Shown: in pieces, positions 9,420-20,011 of the stretch
Layout: each line of letters opens with the position of its first letter
Numbering within the stretch: the stretch's first letter is position 1
Assembly (NCBI RefSeq): GCF_000613925.1
Contig: NZ_BAJX01000012.1
Coordinates: 18,678 to 82,677, forward strand
Origin: Prevotella histicola JCM 15637 = DNF00424
GTDB taxonomy: Bacteria; Bacteroidota; Bacteroidia; Bacteroidales; Bacteroidaceae
DNA length: 64,000 bases
Reading direction: 5' to 3'
The notes under the pieces: generated by a model
Databases searched by the model: none
Seen by the model: the letters and a program-made list of their open reading frames with translations, nothing else
Told to the model about the DNA's origin: nothing
Translations under genes and position numbers: made by a program

Positions 9420-12206
9420 ATGAAAAAGATATTTTTTCTACACACTTTACTGCCATTATTTGCAGGAACATTTGCCTTGACTGTGGCTTCATGCTCGGAC
9501 GAGACATTAGGAGATAACGCAAACAATGGCGATAACGACGCCGTTGTACACTTCGAAATTAACGATGCCCAAGAGGAGATTCTTAGTCGTGGAGGCGTTT
9601 TGACACGTGCTGCCAACGGCTCATCACAGTCTCAACAAGAGCTAATGGGACGCAAGTTAGAGGCTCAGAACGCAGCAGGACTTGATGTTTGTTTGATTGA
9701 AACGACTGTAGAAGGTGTCAATCCGGTCAAGGTTGATGCTGGCACACGTGCCAATATCGTAAACAGAATGTCGCTTGGCGACTTCTCAACAACAGGTATT
9801 CGTGGTACAGCAGTTAGCAATATCAACGAGAATTGGTTCAATAGTGCAAAGACAAAGAACTCCGGTGAGCTATATACTCCTATTCGTTGGTCATGGTATA
9901 AGCCTTTTGGCCGTTTCTATGCAGCCTATCCTGAGTCGAACATTGCCTACCCTGATGCTTCAGGTAACGTAACTGTTGAGTTCACAACGAACCCAGATGT
10001 AAGACAACAGGTAGACTTTATGACGGCATGTTCTGGTGATGTGCAATATGCAACACGCTTCCAAGCGCCCAAAACAAGTCTTAACTTCCGTCATGCACTT
10101 ACTGCTATACGCTTTGCAGTAGGGCAAAATCTGTCGTTCGACAAGACCATTAAAGAGATTACCCTTAAGAATGTATTGCTGAAAAGTAAGTATATCATCT
10201 CTAATAAGTATGATGGTACAGGTGCTCAATGGGTGTCTACGGGGTATAACACACGTGGAGATGTCAAGTTAGATAACCTGAATTACAGAACTAACGAGAA
10301 CCCAAACAGCATCATAAGGGACGTAACGAAGTATTCAACTGGCGTTCGTTTCGAGAATCTTAAGGACAATTATACCTTCTACTTGATACCACAGGAACTG
10401 ACAAACAAGGTTACTGCGGTGATCACATTCACTGATAACACATCTATTTCCATCCCTCTCAAGGGTTCATGGGAGCAGGGAACGACACGTACTTACAAGC
10501 TAAGTGAGAAGACATCAACCTGGACTTACACGCTGGAAGCTACCAGTCCTGAGGCTGTTGCATACAACAGAACAACATCAGGTAACTATGGTATAACAAG
10601 TTATCGCACTGCTCCTGACGGAACAAAGAAGCCAATTGCGTGGAAGATCACTGGTTATAGCGAGGACAATGGAGCAACATGGACAATGAACAAGCCCGCT
10701 TGGTTGAAATCACTTACCAAGGAATCAGGCAACGGAGGTACTGCTGCTGAGCAAGGACTAGCAACACTCAGCAATGACGTCATCGACCTTGCAGCTAAGC
10801 GTAACAAGGAACTTCAGGACGCAACACCACTGGGTTCGGCTGCGAATCCATATAACCTGTCAAACAATACAGGTGCCGATGCTGTGCAGAACACAGCCAA
10901 CTGCTATGTGATTTCAGCTCCGGGATACTACAGTATACCGTTAGTTTATGGTAATGCCATTAAGAATGGAGCAACAAATGCCAGTGCTTATAAGAGTTCA
11001 GCACCTGTAACAAACGTTACGTTTGGTAGTCCTGCAGCTACAAAGGATGTCATTCTTCATACGCTCGTAGACCATGATGGAAAGCCAATCACAGATCCTT
11101 GGATTGAGAAAACCAATAATAAAGCCAACAATGGTATCAATGGTGCACAGGTTGTTTGGGCTGATGGCGCTAACCTCGTTACCCTCCCTTCAGCACCGAT
11201 CTATCGTGATGCAAGTGGCAATGCATTTGTGAAATTTGAAGTAACAAAGGCAAATCTCAAGAGTGGTAACGCCGTCATAGCTGTCAAGAAGGGTAACACT
11301 ATCCTCTGGTCATGGCACTTATGGTTTGCACCTAAGAATGCTTTAACCAAGATTCCAGTAACCAATAAGCAGGGAAAGGTGTTCAACTTCACAGAGGAAA
11401 CACTCGGTTGGAAGCCAACAGCATGGAAAGGAACATCCTATTCTGCGCCTCGTACTGTAAAGATCAAGGTTGAACAGGCTATTGGTAATGGCGGTACAAA
11501 GCAAGAGGCAGTGGTTACTATCACACAAAATGACGGTGTAGAGAAGAACGAAGGTAGTGCAAACATGTATCAATGGGGACGTAAAGACCCATTCCCTGGC
11601 TCAAATACAATTCTTCCAGAGGGCTCTATCAAACAGAATGCAGGCGACCAAATCTACATGCAGAACATCATTCAGAACCCTGGTTTCTTCTATACAACAG
11701 GAACAAATGCCGCAGGAGTCATTAACACGAATGCTGGTTTGACAAAGTATTATTACTTCTATAACCTCTGGTCAATCAACAACAGAACGGCAAGTAACCC
11801 TAATCAGGTAAACAATACTCCTGTTGTTAAGACGATTTATGACCCTTCTCCTGTAGGATTCAGTGTTCCTTCAAACGCTGCTTTCACTGGTTTCACTGCC
11901 AACGGACTCAACGAAGGTACTATGAACGTGAACGGAACTGATGTTCAGGCAGCTTATACCGCAAACTATGGGCACGTCTTCTGGACAAACAGCAGTAGGA
12001 ATGCAACGATCGGATTCCCGGCTTTCGGATACCGTGATTCTAAGTATGGCGCTTGGTTCTATGGTGGATCAAAAGGTGACTATTGGTCAGCTGACCCCAA
12101 TGATGTCAACAATGGATGTGTCATGGGTATACAGGTTGACAAGGTTTATCCGCTATATCGTAACGTTCGTACGTATGGTTTCGCTGTACGACCAGTAGCT
12201 GAATAA
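9420..12206 (+). CDS. Fimbrillin-family surface lipoprotein
   Basis: A 928-residue lipoprotein (hydrophobic residues 4-22, lipobox TVASC, Cys25). The N-terminal half carries features of Bacteroidales fimbrillin-like proteins: TRAANGSSQ after the signal, then a beta-sandwich with RWSWYKPFGRFYAAYPES and SLNFRHALTAIRFAVG, the latter a hallmark of the FimA/Mfa-like fold. The C-terminal roughly 200 residues form a separate domain ending YRNVRTYGFAVRPVAE, with YWSADPNDVNNG, resembling the paralogous C-terminal domain often fused to fimbrillins. It probably acts as a pilus-associated or adhesive outer-surface lipoprotein, longer than a shaft subunit (about 350 residues), so a tip or accessory adhesin is likelier. 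A terminator follows at 12264. Confidence 0.82.
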   Translation: MKKIFFLHTLLPLFAGTFALTVASCSDETLGDNANNGDNDAVVHFEINDAQEEILSRGGVLTRAANGSSQSQQELMGRKLEAQNAAGLDVCLIETTVEGVNPVKVDAGTRANIVNRMSLGDFSTTGIRGTAVSNINENWFNSAKTKNSGELYTPIRWSWYKPFGRFYAAYPESNIAYPDASGNVTVEFTTNPDVRQQVDFMTACSGDVQYATRFQAPKTSLNFRHALTAIRFAVGQNLSFDKTIKEITLKNVLLKSKYIISNKYDGTGAQWVSTGYNTRGDVKLDNLNYRTNENPNSIIRDVTKYSTGVRFENLKDNYTFYLIPQELTNKVTAVITFTDNTSISIPLKGSWEQGTTRTYKLSEKTSTWTYTLEATSPEAVAYNRTTSGNYGITSYRTAPDGTKKPIAWKITGYSEDNGATWTMNKPAWLKSLTKESGNGGTAAEQGLATLSNDVIDLAAKRNKELQDATPLGSAANPYNLSNNTGADAVQNTANCYVISAPGYYSIPLVYGNAIKNGATNASAYKSSAPVTNVTFGSPAATKDVILHTLVDHDGKPITDPWIEKTNNKANNGINGAQVVWADGANLVTLPSAPIYRDASGNAFVKFEVTKANLKSGNAVIAVKKGNTILWSWHLWFAPKNALTKIPVTNKQGKVFNFTEETLGWKPTAWKGTSYSAPRTVKIKVEQAIGNGGTKQEAVVTITQNDGVEKNEGSANMYQWGRKDPFPGSNTILPEGSIKQNAGDQIYMQNIIQNPGFFYTTGTNAAGVINTNAGLTKYYYFYNLWSINNRTASNPNQVNNTPVVKTIYDPSPVGFSVPSNAAFTGFTANGLNEGTMNVNGTDVQAAYTANYGHVFWTNSSRNATIGFPAFGYRDSKYGAWFYGGSKGDYWSADPNDVNNGCVMGIQVDKVYPLYRNVRTYGFAVRPVAE

Positions 12207-12263
12207 ACGCAAAGACACATTGTTGCAAAAAACAAATTACTGATTATACTTTTCAACTGACGA

Positions 12264-12296
12264 CCCCATCTTACGCAATAAGTAAGATGGGGTTTT
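12264..12296 (+). terminator. Terminator after the fimbrillin gene
   Basis: A perfect 11-bp stem (CCCCATCTTAC with GTAAGATGGGG), 7-base loop and TTTT, 58 bases past the stop codon. Confidence 0.88.
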
Positions 12297-12364
12297 ACTT
12301 TATAGGAACTTCTGAAGGGAGAAGGGAGTACTGTCATGTAAAGGAAAATGACACACTGGATTGT

Positions 12365-12513
12365 AAGAGGGCGTATATTGCATTGCAAAAGACGCCCTTT
12401 TGCATTGTAAAAGATGCCCTTTTGATGTGTAAAAGGTGCCCTTTTGCATGGTAAAAGACGCCCTTTTACAATGCCACTTATAACTATCTGTGAAAGAAAC
12501 AGTTACAAAGGCG
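12365..12513. repeat. AAAAG-(GGCRY)-CTTTT intergenic array, copy 2
   Basis: Units start at 12365, 12387, 12409, 12431 and 12453 with an exact 22-bp step. The first is a degenerate GGCRY-oriented unit, the other four have RYGCC cores (for example AAAAGACGCCCTTTT). The closing palindrome-like flank ends in AGTTACAAAGGCG (12501-12513), in the same orientation as in copy 1 although the cores are mostly reversed. It lies between convergent genes. From 12514 to 12671 nothing else was recognised. Confidence 0.9.
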
Positions 12514-12671
12514 GGTTTTAAAGGAAATGACTTAAAAACGGGTTGGACTGTGGTTAATAAATGTAAGGATAATATCACAAAAGCCAAACTACGTATCAGT
12601 GCATCGACTAAGGCTAACGGGAGAAAACAAGATAACCGATGTTGAGGATGCAGGAAGGGACAGGGAAAAAG

Positions 12672-12709
12672 AAAACTGCCGTAGTATTGGATGATACTAC
12701 GGCAGTTTT
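12672..12709 (-). terminator. Terminator of the SusC-to-M16 operon
   Basis: A perfect 16-bp inverted repeat (AAAACTGCCGTAGTAT with ATACTACGGCAGTTTT) with a 6-base loop lies 12 bases past the M16 stop codon. On the minus strand the stem ends in TTTTC. Confidence 0.88.
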
Positions 12710-12721
12710 CAGCTTATAATA

Positions 12722-15576
12722 TTAGAAGTTTGTGCGCTTACCTTCGTGTACAACAGGCTTCACAACAATCTCACGTTGCTTGGCATTGTTGGTGATCTTC
12801 TTTGCCACAGCAGCTATATCCTGTGGTGTCAGCGTACTGAAGACTGGCGTTGAAGCTGTTGGTACTGTTGGCGAAAGCTCATTACCCGTCTCCGCATAGA
12901 CGTTCAGCAGACTCAACCAAAGGGACGGATCACTGTTGTCTTGTGGTGCATCAGTGCGCTCTTCATCAACTGCCAGTGGCACCATTGCTGCCTTGAAATC
13001 GTCAAGAGAGAAGCGTTGTGCCTTCACGTCATCAAGAATCTGATAGACAAGGGTGATGGCTTTGTCCACATTCTCACGTGATGTCTGCAGGTGAATGCTA
13101 AGACTCTCATTCTCTTTTGGCTGTGCCGTATAGACACTCTGCACACCAACGGTATAAGTAAGGTGTTCTTTCTCACGCAACACATCGAAGTACCGACGCT
13201 CCAACAGAGCACGCATCACTTCCAGAGCAGCCTGTTCCTTGTCGGAAAGGGCAACCTTGTTATCGTAAGAGATCTCTATTTCAGCCATTCCATCATCTGA
13301 TTCGGTTTCGAAGGTACGCTTTATCAGTGGCTTATCAGATGTGAAATCAAGTGGACGAACCGTGCGTTTTGCCACTTTAGCATCGCCCTTCAGCGAACCA
13401 ATATAGCGTGTGACAAGCTCCTTGGCACGTGCCTCTGGGATGTCACCGATAAGACAATAAGTGAATTGAGCGGCATTTCCGAAGTGCTCATCGAACTGTT
13501 TGCTCAGTCCATCGAACTGTACTGACTTATAGAAAGCCTCGTTCTGAAGAGGATTCTCAGCCGTTGCAGGATAAAGAAGCTGGCGGATGGAGTCCTGAAC
13601 AGCATCCATACCCGTTGTAGGACGGTTGTCATACAGATAGAGACTGCGCTGGATATACTTGTCGAAGACACTCTTTGAGAAGTTCTGACGTGACAAAACG
13701 AGATACAGATAAGCAAAGAAATCATCAGCATTGGCTACTGCTGCATTGCCACCAACGCCATCACTGTAGTCTTCCAAGGACAATGAGAGATTCAAATCCT
13801 TACCTTGTAACCACTGAGCCAGCTGGTTTCGGTTGTACTTATATACCCCCGACTGCATCAGCAGGGCGCGCATTGCCATGTAATCAGCAAGGTTTTTAGC
13901 AGGAACAATGGACTTTCCACCTACTGATGAACCAGCAAAGAAGAAGCGTCCCTTGGCTTCGGGCAGGTATTTATAGATGACTTTAGCCCCGTTACTGAGG
14001 GTCCATTCCTTCGACTGTAGCGTCTTGAGCTGTTTCTCAGCAACTATCTTACCCGGTACAATATTGAAGTCTATGAGCTTCGTGATGGCTGAACATCGTT
14101 TGTCTGCGCCATCTGCTCGTCCTTTTGTTCTGTTTTCAGTGCGCTCTCAAACGCCTCTTTCGTAATATTCATCTCATCTTTCGACTTAGAATAAGTAACG
14201 AAAGCGAGGTTCTTATCCGTCAGGAGTGACTTCATCCACGCATTGATATCCTCTACTTCCAACTCTACAAGCGTCTCAATGTTACGACTTATCTGTGTAC
14301 GGAAGTCGGCTACGGGGATTCCGAAGAGGTAGTTCTGACGGAAAAGCATCAGTGCATTGTCGGGTGTTCCAAGTCCTTTGGCTTCCAGAACATCCTTCAT
14401 TCCACTGTACATCTTCTCCTTTTCAGCATTAAACTCGGCTGCCGTGAAACCATTGTCACGCAGGTTAGCACGCACAGCAAGCATCTGTTGTAGTGCTTTC
14501 TGTTCCTTACCCTCATAAGGAACCATGTCCCACGCCATCTGATAGTAATCCCTCACCAACGGAGAAAGGCTCACCTCAGCTGCTATGAAGTTCTCTTTAT
14601 CAGCATTCTTCAGCATGACAAAGCGCTTAGGAGCAAGTGTATTGAAGAATTTTGTGAAGATAAACTGACGCACTCTGTCCTCTTCTGGAGCGTTACCCTT
14701 CACGTTATAACGTTGATAAAGACCAAAGGAAGCACTCTTATTCTCGGGATCTATGAAGCGAAGATAGAGCGGATCGGCATTGTCAGGGATGTTACGAACC
14801 TGTGGATCAACGGCTGGTGCAAGCTTGTTAGGCAACGTCTTGAACACCGCCTGGATGTTCTTCTCCGTCTGATCAAGGTCTACATCGCCGATGATAGCAA
14901 TGAACTGCAGGTTCGGACGATACCATTTATCATAGAATTGCTTTACCTGTTTCTGCTGGAATGAGCGTAGGAAATCCTGTGAACCAATGACATTATGTGT
15001 TGCATAACCAGAGTTGTTATAGACAACAGGTGCTATGGCATCCGTCAGACGACGGTTGACACCAGCACGATGACGCCACTCTTCAAGGATAATACTGCGT
15101 TCTTTCTCAACGTCCTGTGGGTTTATCTTGATGCCATGGCACCAGTCACGAAGTATCCAAAGCATCTGTTCATTGAGCTTTGCATCCTTTGTTGGGACGT
15201 TATGAACGGCATAACGTGTGTCATCAACGCCCGTGAACGCCTCAAAATCATTGAGATTATGACTGCGAAGGAAGTTCATCACACCGTCAGGGAAGTGGTC
15301 TGTGGCATTAAAAGCCAAGTGTTCGAGCACGTGGGCAAGCCCCATCTCGTCCTTATTCTCCATGATAGCACCCACATTCTGGTAGAGATAATACTGTGCC
15401 TCACCAACATCAGAGCCGTCATTGTAGATGTAATAAGTCAAGCCATTGGGTAGTTTCCCCTGCCGAAGCCCCTTCATCTGTGCATGAGCAGGGGTCAGCG
15501 ATAAAAAGAAAAAGCCCACGAGCAATGCCATAGGCACGCCCGTAAGCTGTTTAATGATATTCTTGAACATTGTCAT
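12722..15576 (-). CDS. M16-family zinc metalloprotease (insulinase/pitrilysin type), frameshifted
   Basis: A secreted two-repeat M16 peptidase of about 951 residues when repaired. A signal peptide ends near residue 32 (LTPAHA). The catalytic motif is HVLEHLAFN (HxxEH, near residue 83), with the distal Glu in the ERSIILEEWRHR helix. The second half contains the inactive paired domain with ERRYFDVLREKEHLTYTVG. M16 enzymes enclose and cut peptides; in Bacteroidota they are often exported and tied to nutrient loci. The break near 14090-14094 (reading VQPSRSS then stop) is repaired by one added base, giving continuous TSAITKLIDFNIVPG. It is the last gene of the SusC operon, starting three bases after the upstream stop. 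Confidence 0.9.
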
Positions 15577-15579
15577 TGT

Positions 15580-16898
15580 TTATTTTTCAAGGAGTTCGAT
15601 AGTAGCAAGTTTCTGCTTGATGGCGTCCTGAAGCATGGCTTGAGGCATCTCCATATTCTCCAAACGGAGCGTCTCTGCATACGCTTGGTTATAGAATTCG
15701 CGTGCCTTAGCATAGTTCTTCAGCTCACGATAAGAGTCACCTATCATCACCATATAGTTCACTCTATCCATGACAGCATCCTCTTGTGAAAGTGCTTTCT
15801 GCGCCCATTGGATAGCAACCTCATGATCTTTAGGCTTCAAACTCTTGCCTGCTGCCATGTAAAGGTTCTGTGCTGCCTTACCATAGTCGGCTGCACGGAG
15901 GTTATCCTGCATCTTTGAGAAGTAAGTTTGCATGGCTTTTACGTATCCATCTACATCCTTATTCTTATAAAGATTGTAGAGAGCATCGAAGTAAAGCTTT
16001 GACTTCTCATAAGGAGTGATGCCCTTCAAGCCAATAACATCATAGGCTTTGGCATACTGATTCTTGACTTTCTCAACATAATCCTTATACTTTATGTTGC
16101 CCTCCTTTGCCAAATCCTCAGCCAGGATGTCGTTAGCTTCAGCGATATAGTAGGCTGGTGCCTTGCCAATAGCCTTCATCCAATCATCAAGATGGTCATT
16201 GATGAGGTCTACGATGTACTGTTTGTGCTCCTTATCATCATCCCTTCGAGGGTAAGAATAATCTTATAGTCATTCTCATTGATGATTTTCGTTGGTGCTT
16301 TGGCAGCAACATAGTTCTTATAAAGCTTCTGTAGACGTGTCACCCACTTGTCTGCTTCCATGCCTTCCTGCGCCTGTAGGAAGGAAGGAGCTTTGAGAAG
16401 AAGCTGCTGTTGTACGTCGAGGTCATTGTTATCTGCCTTGTACTTATTGTAAAGTTCCTCAAAACTAACACTCTCACCAGCAACAATCTTGGCTGCTTCC
16501 ATGAGCTCATCGGCATTCATAGCACCCGTATTGACTGACAAAGCCTTGCCGTCTGGAGCGATAAAAGCTACTGTCGGATAGGCAACGACCTTATAATTCT
16601 TCGCAATCTGTACGTTTTCGCCCTTCTCAGCATCAAGTTGTAGACTGATAAAGTGCTCATTGAAGTACTTACCTACCGCCTCTTGGGTGAAGACTGTCTT
16701 AGCCATCTTCTTGCAAGGGACGCACCATACGGCGTAAAAGTCGACAAATAACGGTTTGTTTTCCTGCTTTGCCTTGACCAATGCTTCCTCAAATGTGCCT
16801 TTAAAGAAGCTGATACCCGTTGTATTCTCCTGAGCATATAGCGGAGAAACGAACATGAGAAGCGCTACAAGCGCATAGATATATCTTTTCATTTTCAT
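15580..16898 (-). CDS. Exported thioredoxin-like protein with helical C-terminal domain, frameshifted
   Basis: About 439 residues when repaired. A signal peptide (MKMKRYIYALVALLMFVSPL, cleaved near YAQ) is followed by a thioredoxin fold with FVDFYAVWCVPCKK (redox Cys59 and Cys62) and the cis-Pro segment VVAYPTVAFI. The rest is an alpha-helical, TPR-like region, with AAQNLYMAAGKSLKPKDHE and YAKAREFYNQAYAETLRL. It probably works in the periplasm, reducing or oxidising thiols of partner proteins. The frame breaks near 16240-16244, where CCC (GGG on the coding strand) lacks one base; repair yields DDKEHKQYIVDLINDHL. Its position between the uptake genes and the M16 protease suggests a role in peptide processing. 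Confidence 0.88.
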
Positions 16899-16950
16899 AA
16901 GTAATACCTTATTATATTGTTCTTATTGTTGTGTGAGAAACCCACGGGAG

Positions 16951-17427
16951 TTAAGCTGTAGGCAACTTATCGTCTGTTACTACAATCGTAAACACATCTT
17001 TCAGGATGGCCTCGTGGTCCTCATTATACACCTTAAGAGAGAGTATATAACGCCCGTTAGGAAGCTGACGGGAAGCATTCTGTGAGACAACGATCAGTCC
17101 ACCAGCCACTGAAATCTTCCCTTCTTTATAGAGTTTCATAAAGAGTTCGGAAGCAGAAGGGCTGTCAGCCTTGACACTTGATAGCTCATAATTAACAGGA
17201 TTGGTACCTGCTACACCCTGAATGCGTATGGAAACGAACGGCAAATTGTCTGTTGCCTGCACGCTGGTAGGGTCAATGTTGTGGAAAACATTCAATGAAT
17301 CTGGAGTGAATGAGGCTCCTTCTGTTCGGAGATAACCCACATCCATCTTGCTGCATGATGCTGTGAACCCTATGACAAGTGCCATAAGAGAGAGCATCAG
17401 TATGTTTTTTTTCTTTATCTTCTTCAT
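16951..17427 (-). CDS. Small lipoprotein of a SusCD locus, 158 aa
   Basis: A lipoprotein with hydrophobic residues 9-20 and lipobox FTASC (Cys25). The mature part is predicted beta-rich, with no catalytic motif that I recognise: YLRTEGASFTPDSLNVF early, and RYILSLKVYNEDHEAILKD late. It resembles the small accessory lipoproteins of unknown function that follow SusD in Bacteroidota uptake loci, in both place and layout. The gap to the preceding FAS1 gene (356 bases) is filled by the 17450-17780 tandem array, so it may be read from the main operon transcript or from a promoter inside that array. Confidence 0.72.
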   Translation of the reverse strand: MKKIKKKNILMLSLMALVIGFTASCSKMDVGYLRTEGASFTPDSLNVFHNIDPTSVQATDNLPFVSIRIQGVAGTNPVNYELSSVKADSPSASELFMKLYKEGKISVAGGLIVVSQNASRQLPNGRYILSLKVYNEDHEAILKDVFTIVVTDDKLPTA

Positions 17428-17449
17428 CGCTTAATCTTCATTTTATATG

Positions 17450-17779
17450 ATTGGGATATTCAACTAATTTGCTTTAAACCTTCAAATAATCTGCTTTGAA
17501 CCTTCAAGTAAGCTGCTTTGGTTTGTCAAACTATATACTTTAGACTTTCAAGTAATGTACTTTTGACATTCAAGTAAGAAACTTTGAACCGTCAAGCTAT
17601 CTACTTTGGATATTCAAGTAAGATACATTGAACCTTCAAACTATATACTTTAGACTGTCAAGCTATCTACTTTTGATATTCAAGTAATGCACTTTAGACT
17701 GTCAAGCTATCTACTTTTGATATTCAAGTAATGCACTTTGGACAATCAAGCAGTATGCTTTTAGCTCTTCAGCCAGCGT
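17450..17779. repeat. Fifteen-unit 22-bp tandem array inside the SusC operon
   Basis: Units begin at 17450 and then at 17472, 17494, 17516 and so on through 17758, always exactly 22 bp apart with no insertions. The typical unit is CTTTGAACCTTCAAGTAA plus four variable bases. Two neighbouring pairs near 17648-17735 are nearly identical 44-bp blocks, showing recent duplication. Each unit is quasi-palindromic (CTTTGAA against TTCAAG). It lies between the FAS1 and 158-residue lipoprotein genes, so it is probably transcribed. Confidence 0.95.
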
Positions 17780-17783
17780 GACT

Positions 17784-18415
17784 TTAGAAGTCACCCGGCG
17801 TGAAGTTATAATCAAGAGAGTGTACAACACCCGTCAATGTCTCAATGTTACATGAGGCAACGTGGGATGTTTTCGTCGTAGAAGGTGACACAAGATAGAT
17901 CTGAAGTGGTCCTGCATGTGCCACACCATTGTAAGATTCACGGAAAGAATATACCCATAACTGCTTACCTGACGCCATTGTGAGCATCTCACCACCCTTT
18001 CCTACTGGCGTAGAGGGGTCAGTTGACTTCACACCTTCCTTGAAATCGTCCAGCATAACACGCTTACCTGGCAGCAAACAGTCGAGGATAAACTTCTTAC
18101 AGTCGGCTACTGGGATGTCAGAAACCTTATCCATACCATTCGCATAGAGGTATCTACGGATACTATTGCTGGTAGGTCCGAAGAAAGTGAAGTTCTTTCC
18201 GTACTGGCTTGTGCCCTGGAAGACACTCACAAGGTCAGCCCTTTCAGCCATCTCACATAGCAATTGCCAGTTATATTTATCACCTTTGAAGTAGTCCCAC
18301 ATGGTTGTTTCATGCTTACCATTGGCTACTCCGGTATCATCAAAGTTATATTGTGTACAGCTGCCGAGCTTAATATAGCCAAAGACAACGCCACAAGAAA
18401 TATGATCTTCTTCAT
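17784..18415 (-). CDS. FAS1 (fasciclin)-domain lipoprotein, frameshifted
   Basis: About 210 residues when repaired. The start ATG at 18415 opens MKKIIFLVALSLAILSS. A missing base near 18363 then moves the frame; with it restored the text continues SCTQYNFDDTGVANGKHE, so the lipid-bearing Cys directly follows the signal. The remainder is a FAS1-like module, with LLCEMAERADLVSVFQ and TFFGPTSNSIRRYL as its first two conserved elements. FAS1 domains mediate adhesion or protein contacts, and lipoproteins of this type often accompany SusC/SusD pairs, probably on the cell surface. It is 42 bases past the SusD stop. Exact ligand unknown. Confidence 0.82.
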
Positions 18416-18457
18416 CTTTATATCAGAATTATTATAGATTCGTAACCCAGCATACCA

Positions 18458-20005
18458 TTAGTTGTATGCCTGCCAATATGGTTTCTGGCGCAATTGGTTG
18501 TTAATGACATGTCCATCCTTATCCTGCCATGCGTCTTTTGGCAATGGTAAGAAGAGTGCACCATTCTGTATATCCTGGTTGGTGAGCACCTTGAACTTAC
18601 CTTGTAGCTCTTCTTTGACATATCCATTACGGATGATATCAGCATAACGAGCGTCATTTTCACCAATGAACTCCTTCTCTCTTTCGAGGAAGATGGCCTT
18701 CTTCAGACCTTCAGTATCATAGGTTGAAGGGTAAGAAAGGGCACCTGCACGATTGCGGATAACGTTCAAGTCGGCAATAGCTTGTGCTTCATTGCCCAAC
18801 TTCTGATTGCATTCTGCCCGCAAAAGGTAGATATCTGCCAGTCTCCAATACACGTAATCAGCATCTACAGTACGGTAACTTTTACCACTTGGAGAGTACT
18901 GGTCAGGATCGAAGATAGCCTTTCTGAACTTATACATAATGGCATAATCTGTGCCATCTACGTCATGTTGAGTTCCCCACTGATAGAAAAACGCCTGCAA
19001 ACGCTTGTCTGTTGTATCAGGGAAGAGCGTCTCCACCGTTGATTTGTACAGCTGATAAGTGGTACTTGATGTCAGATCAGCCAATGTCTGATCTTCTCTT
19101 ACAGGCCAGCTCACGTAGTTCTGTGCTATTTCATTTGGTGAAACGACATTCTCAGAACGTGTCTTATCGAAGTAAAGGCTGAAGATTGCCTCTGGATTAG
19201 GGCTCTTCTCATTTGACAGATAGGTGCAAAGTACTTCTGGAGAAGCACACAACTGATAGCTACCCACCTTATTATCAATCAGCTCAGTGGCATATTTAAC
19301 AGCGTTCTGGTAGTCCTCCTGCGCATTACCTTTCAGATGATAAAGCTCTGTAACACTACCTTTCCACGCATAAATCTGTGCCAACAAAGCAGTAGCAGTA
19401 CCCTTTGAAGCCGTCTGTCGATTGGTTATTGCATTGCCATTGAGGTCAGTCAGCTTGTCCCAAGTAGGCAAAACGTCATACGCTTTCTTTGCATGTTCAA
19501 TTGCCGCAGCGAGCACTTGCTCCTGAGACGACTGCTGATAAGGTTTGATTACCGAAGAGTTCTCTGTGATGATAGCATCCCCATAACGTTGAGCCAAGAG
19601 GAAATAAGACAGTCCAAGACCGAACTCTGCCTGTCCAACGTGGTAGTTCCGACGCTCAGGAGACAAGTCTTTTGTCCTGTCAATGTTATCCAACAACAGG
19701 TTAGACTCAAAGATAATATCATAGAAACCCTTCCAAGAATACTCACTTGTTATCACCGTTCGTGGGTTCCACTCACGTAATTGCTTGCCATCCAAGATAT
19801 TATCAGCCAACACACCAGCCGTTGCAAAGTCATAGTTATTGCCCACTGTAGTGTTTATATAATACTGTATGGATGTCGTTGTGGCGTTCAATTCCTTCTC
19901 AGTATTGAAGGAATTGCTATATGTAAGACCGTTCTCTGGCTGCAGATCGAGGCTGCAGGAAGTGAGAAGGCAGGCACATAACGAAAGATATATGATTCTT
20001 TTCAT
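18458..20005 (-). CDS. SusD/RagB-family nutrient-binding lipoprotein
   Basis: A 515-residue outer-surface lipoprotein (lipobox LLTSC, Cys17) of the SusD/RagB family. It has TPR-like helices (YFLLAQRYGDA; GTATALLAQIYAWKG) and the C-terminal family signature DVDYVYWRLADIYLLRAECN-like segment (about 375-395), followed by LNVIRNRAGA and EREKEFIGENDARYADIIR. SusD proteins form a hinged lid on a SusC barrel and capture ligand. I set the start at ATG 20005, giving a normal signal; a TTG two codons upstream is less likely. It is six bases after the SusC stop. With no glycosidase in the operon, and three peptidase or thiol-related partners, a peptide or protein-derived ligand is a fair inference. Confidence 0.95.
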   Translation of the reverse strand: MKRIIYLSLCACLLTSCSLDLQPENGLTYSNSFNTEKELNATTTSIQYYINTTVGNNYDFATAGVLADNILDGKQLREWNPRTVITSEYSWKGFYDIIFESNLLLDNIDRTKDLSPERRNYHVGQAEFGLGLSYFLLAQRYGDAIITENSSVIKPYQQSSQEQVLAAAIEHAKKAYDVLPTWDKLTDLNGNAITNRQTASKGTATALLAQIYAWKGSVTELYHLKGNAQEDYQNAVKYATELIDNKVGSYQLCASPEVLCTYLSNEKSPNPEAIFSLYFDKTRSENVVSPNEIAQNYVSWPVREDQTLADLTSSTTYQLYKSTVETLFPDTTDKRLQAFFYQWGTQHDVDGTDYAIMYKFRKAIFDPDQYSPSGKSYRTVDADYVYWRLADIYLLRAECNQKLGNEAQAIADLNVIRNRAGALSYPSTYDTEGLKKAIFLEREKEFIGENDARYADIIRNGYVKEELQGKFKVLTNQDIQNGALFLPLPKDAWQDKDGHVINNQLRQKPYWQAYN

Positions 20006-20011
20006 TCTCAA

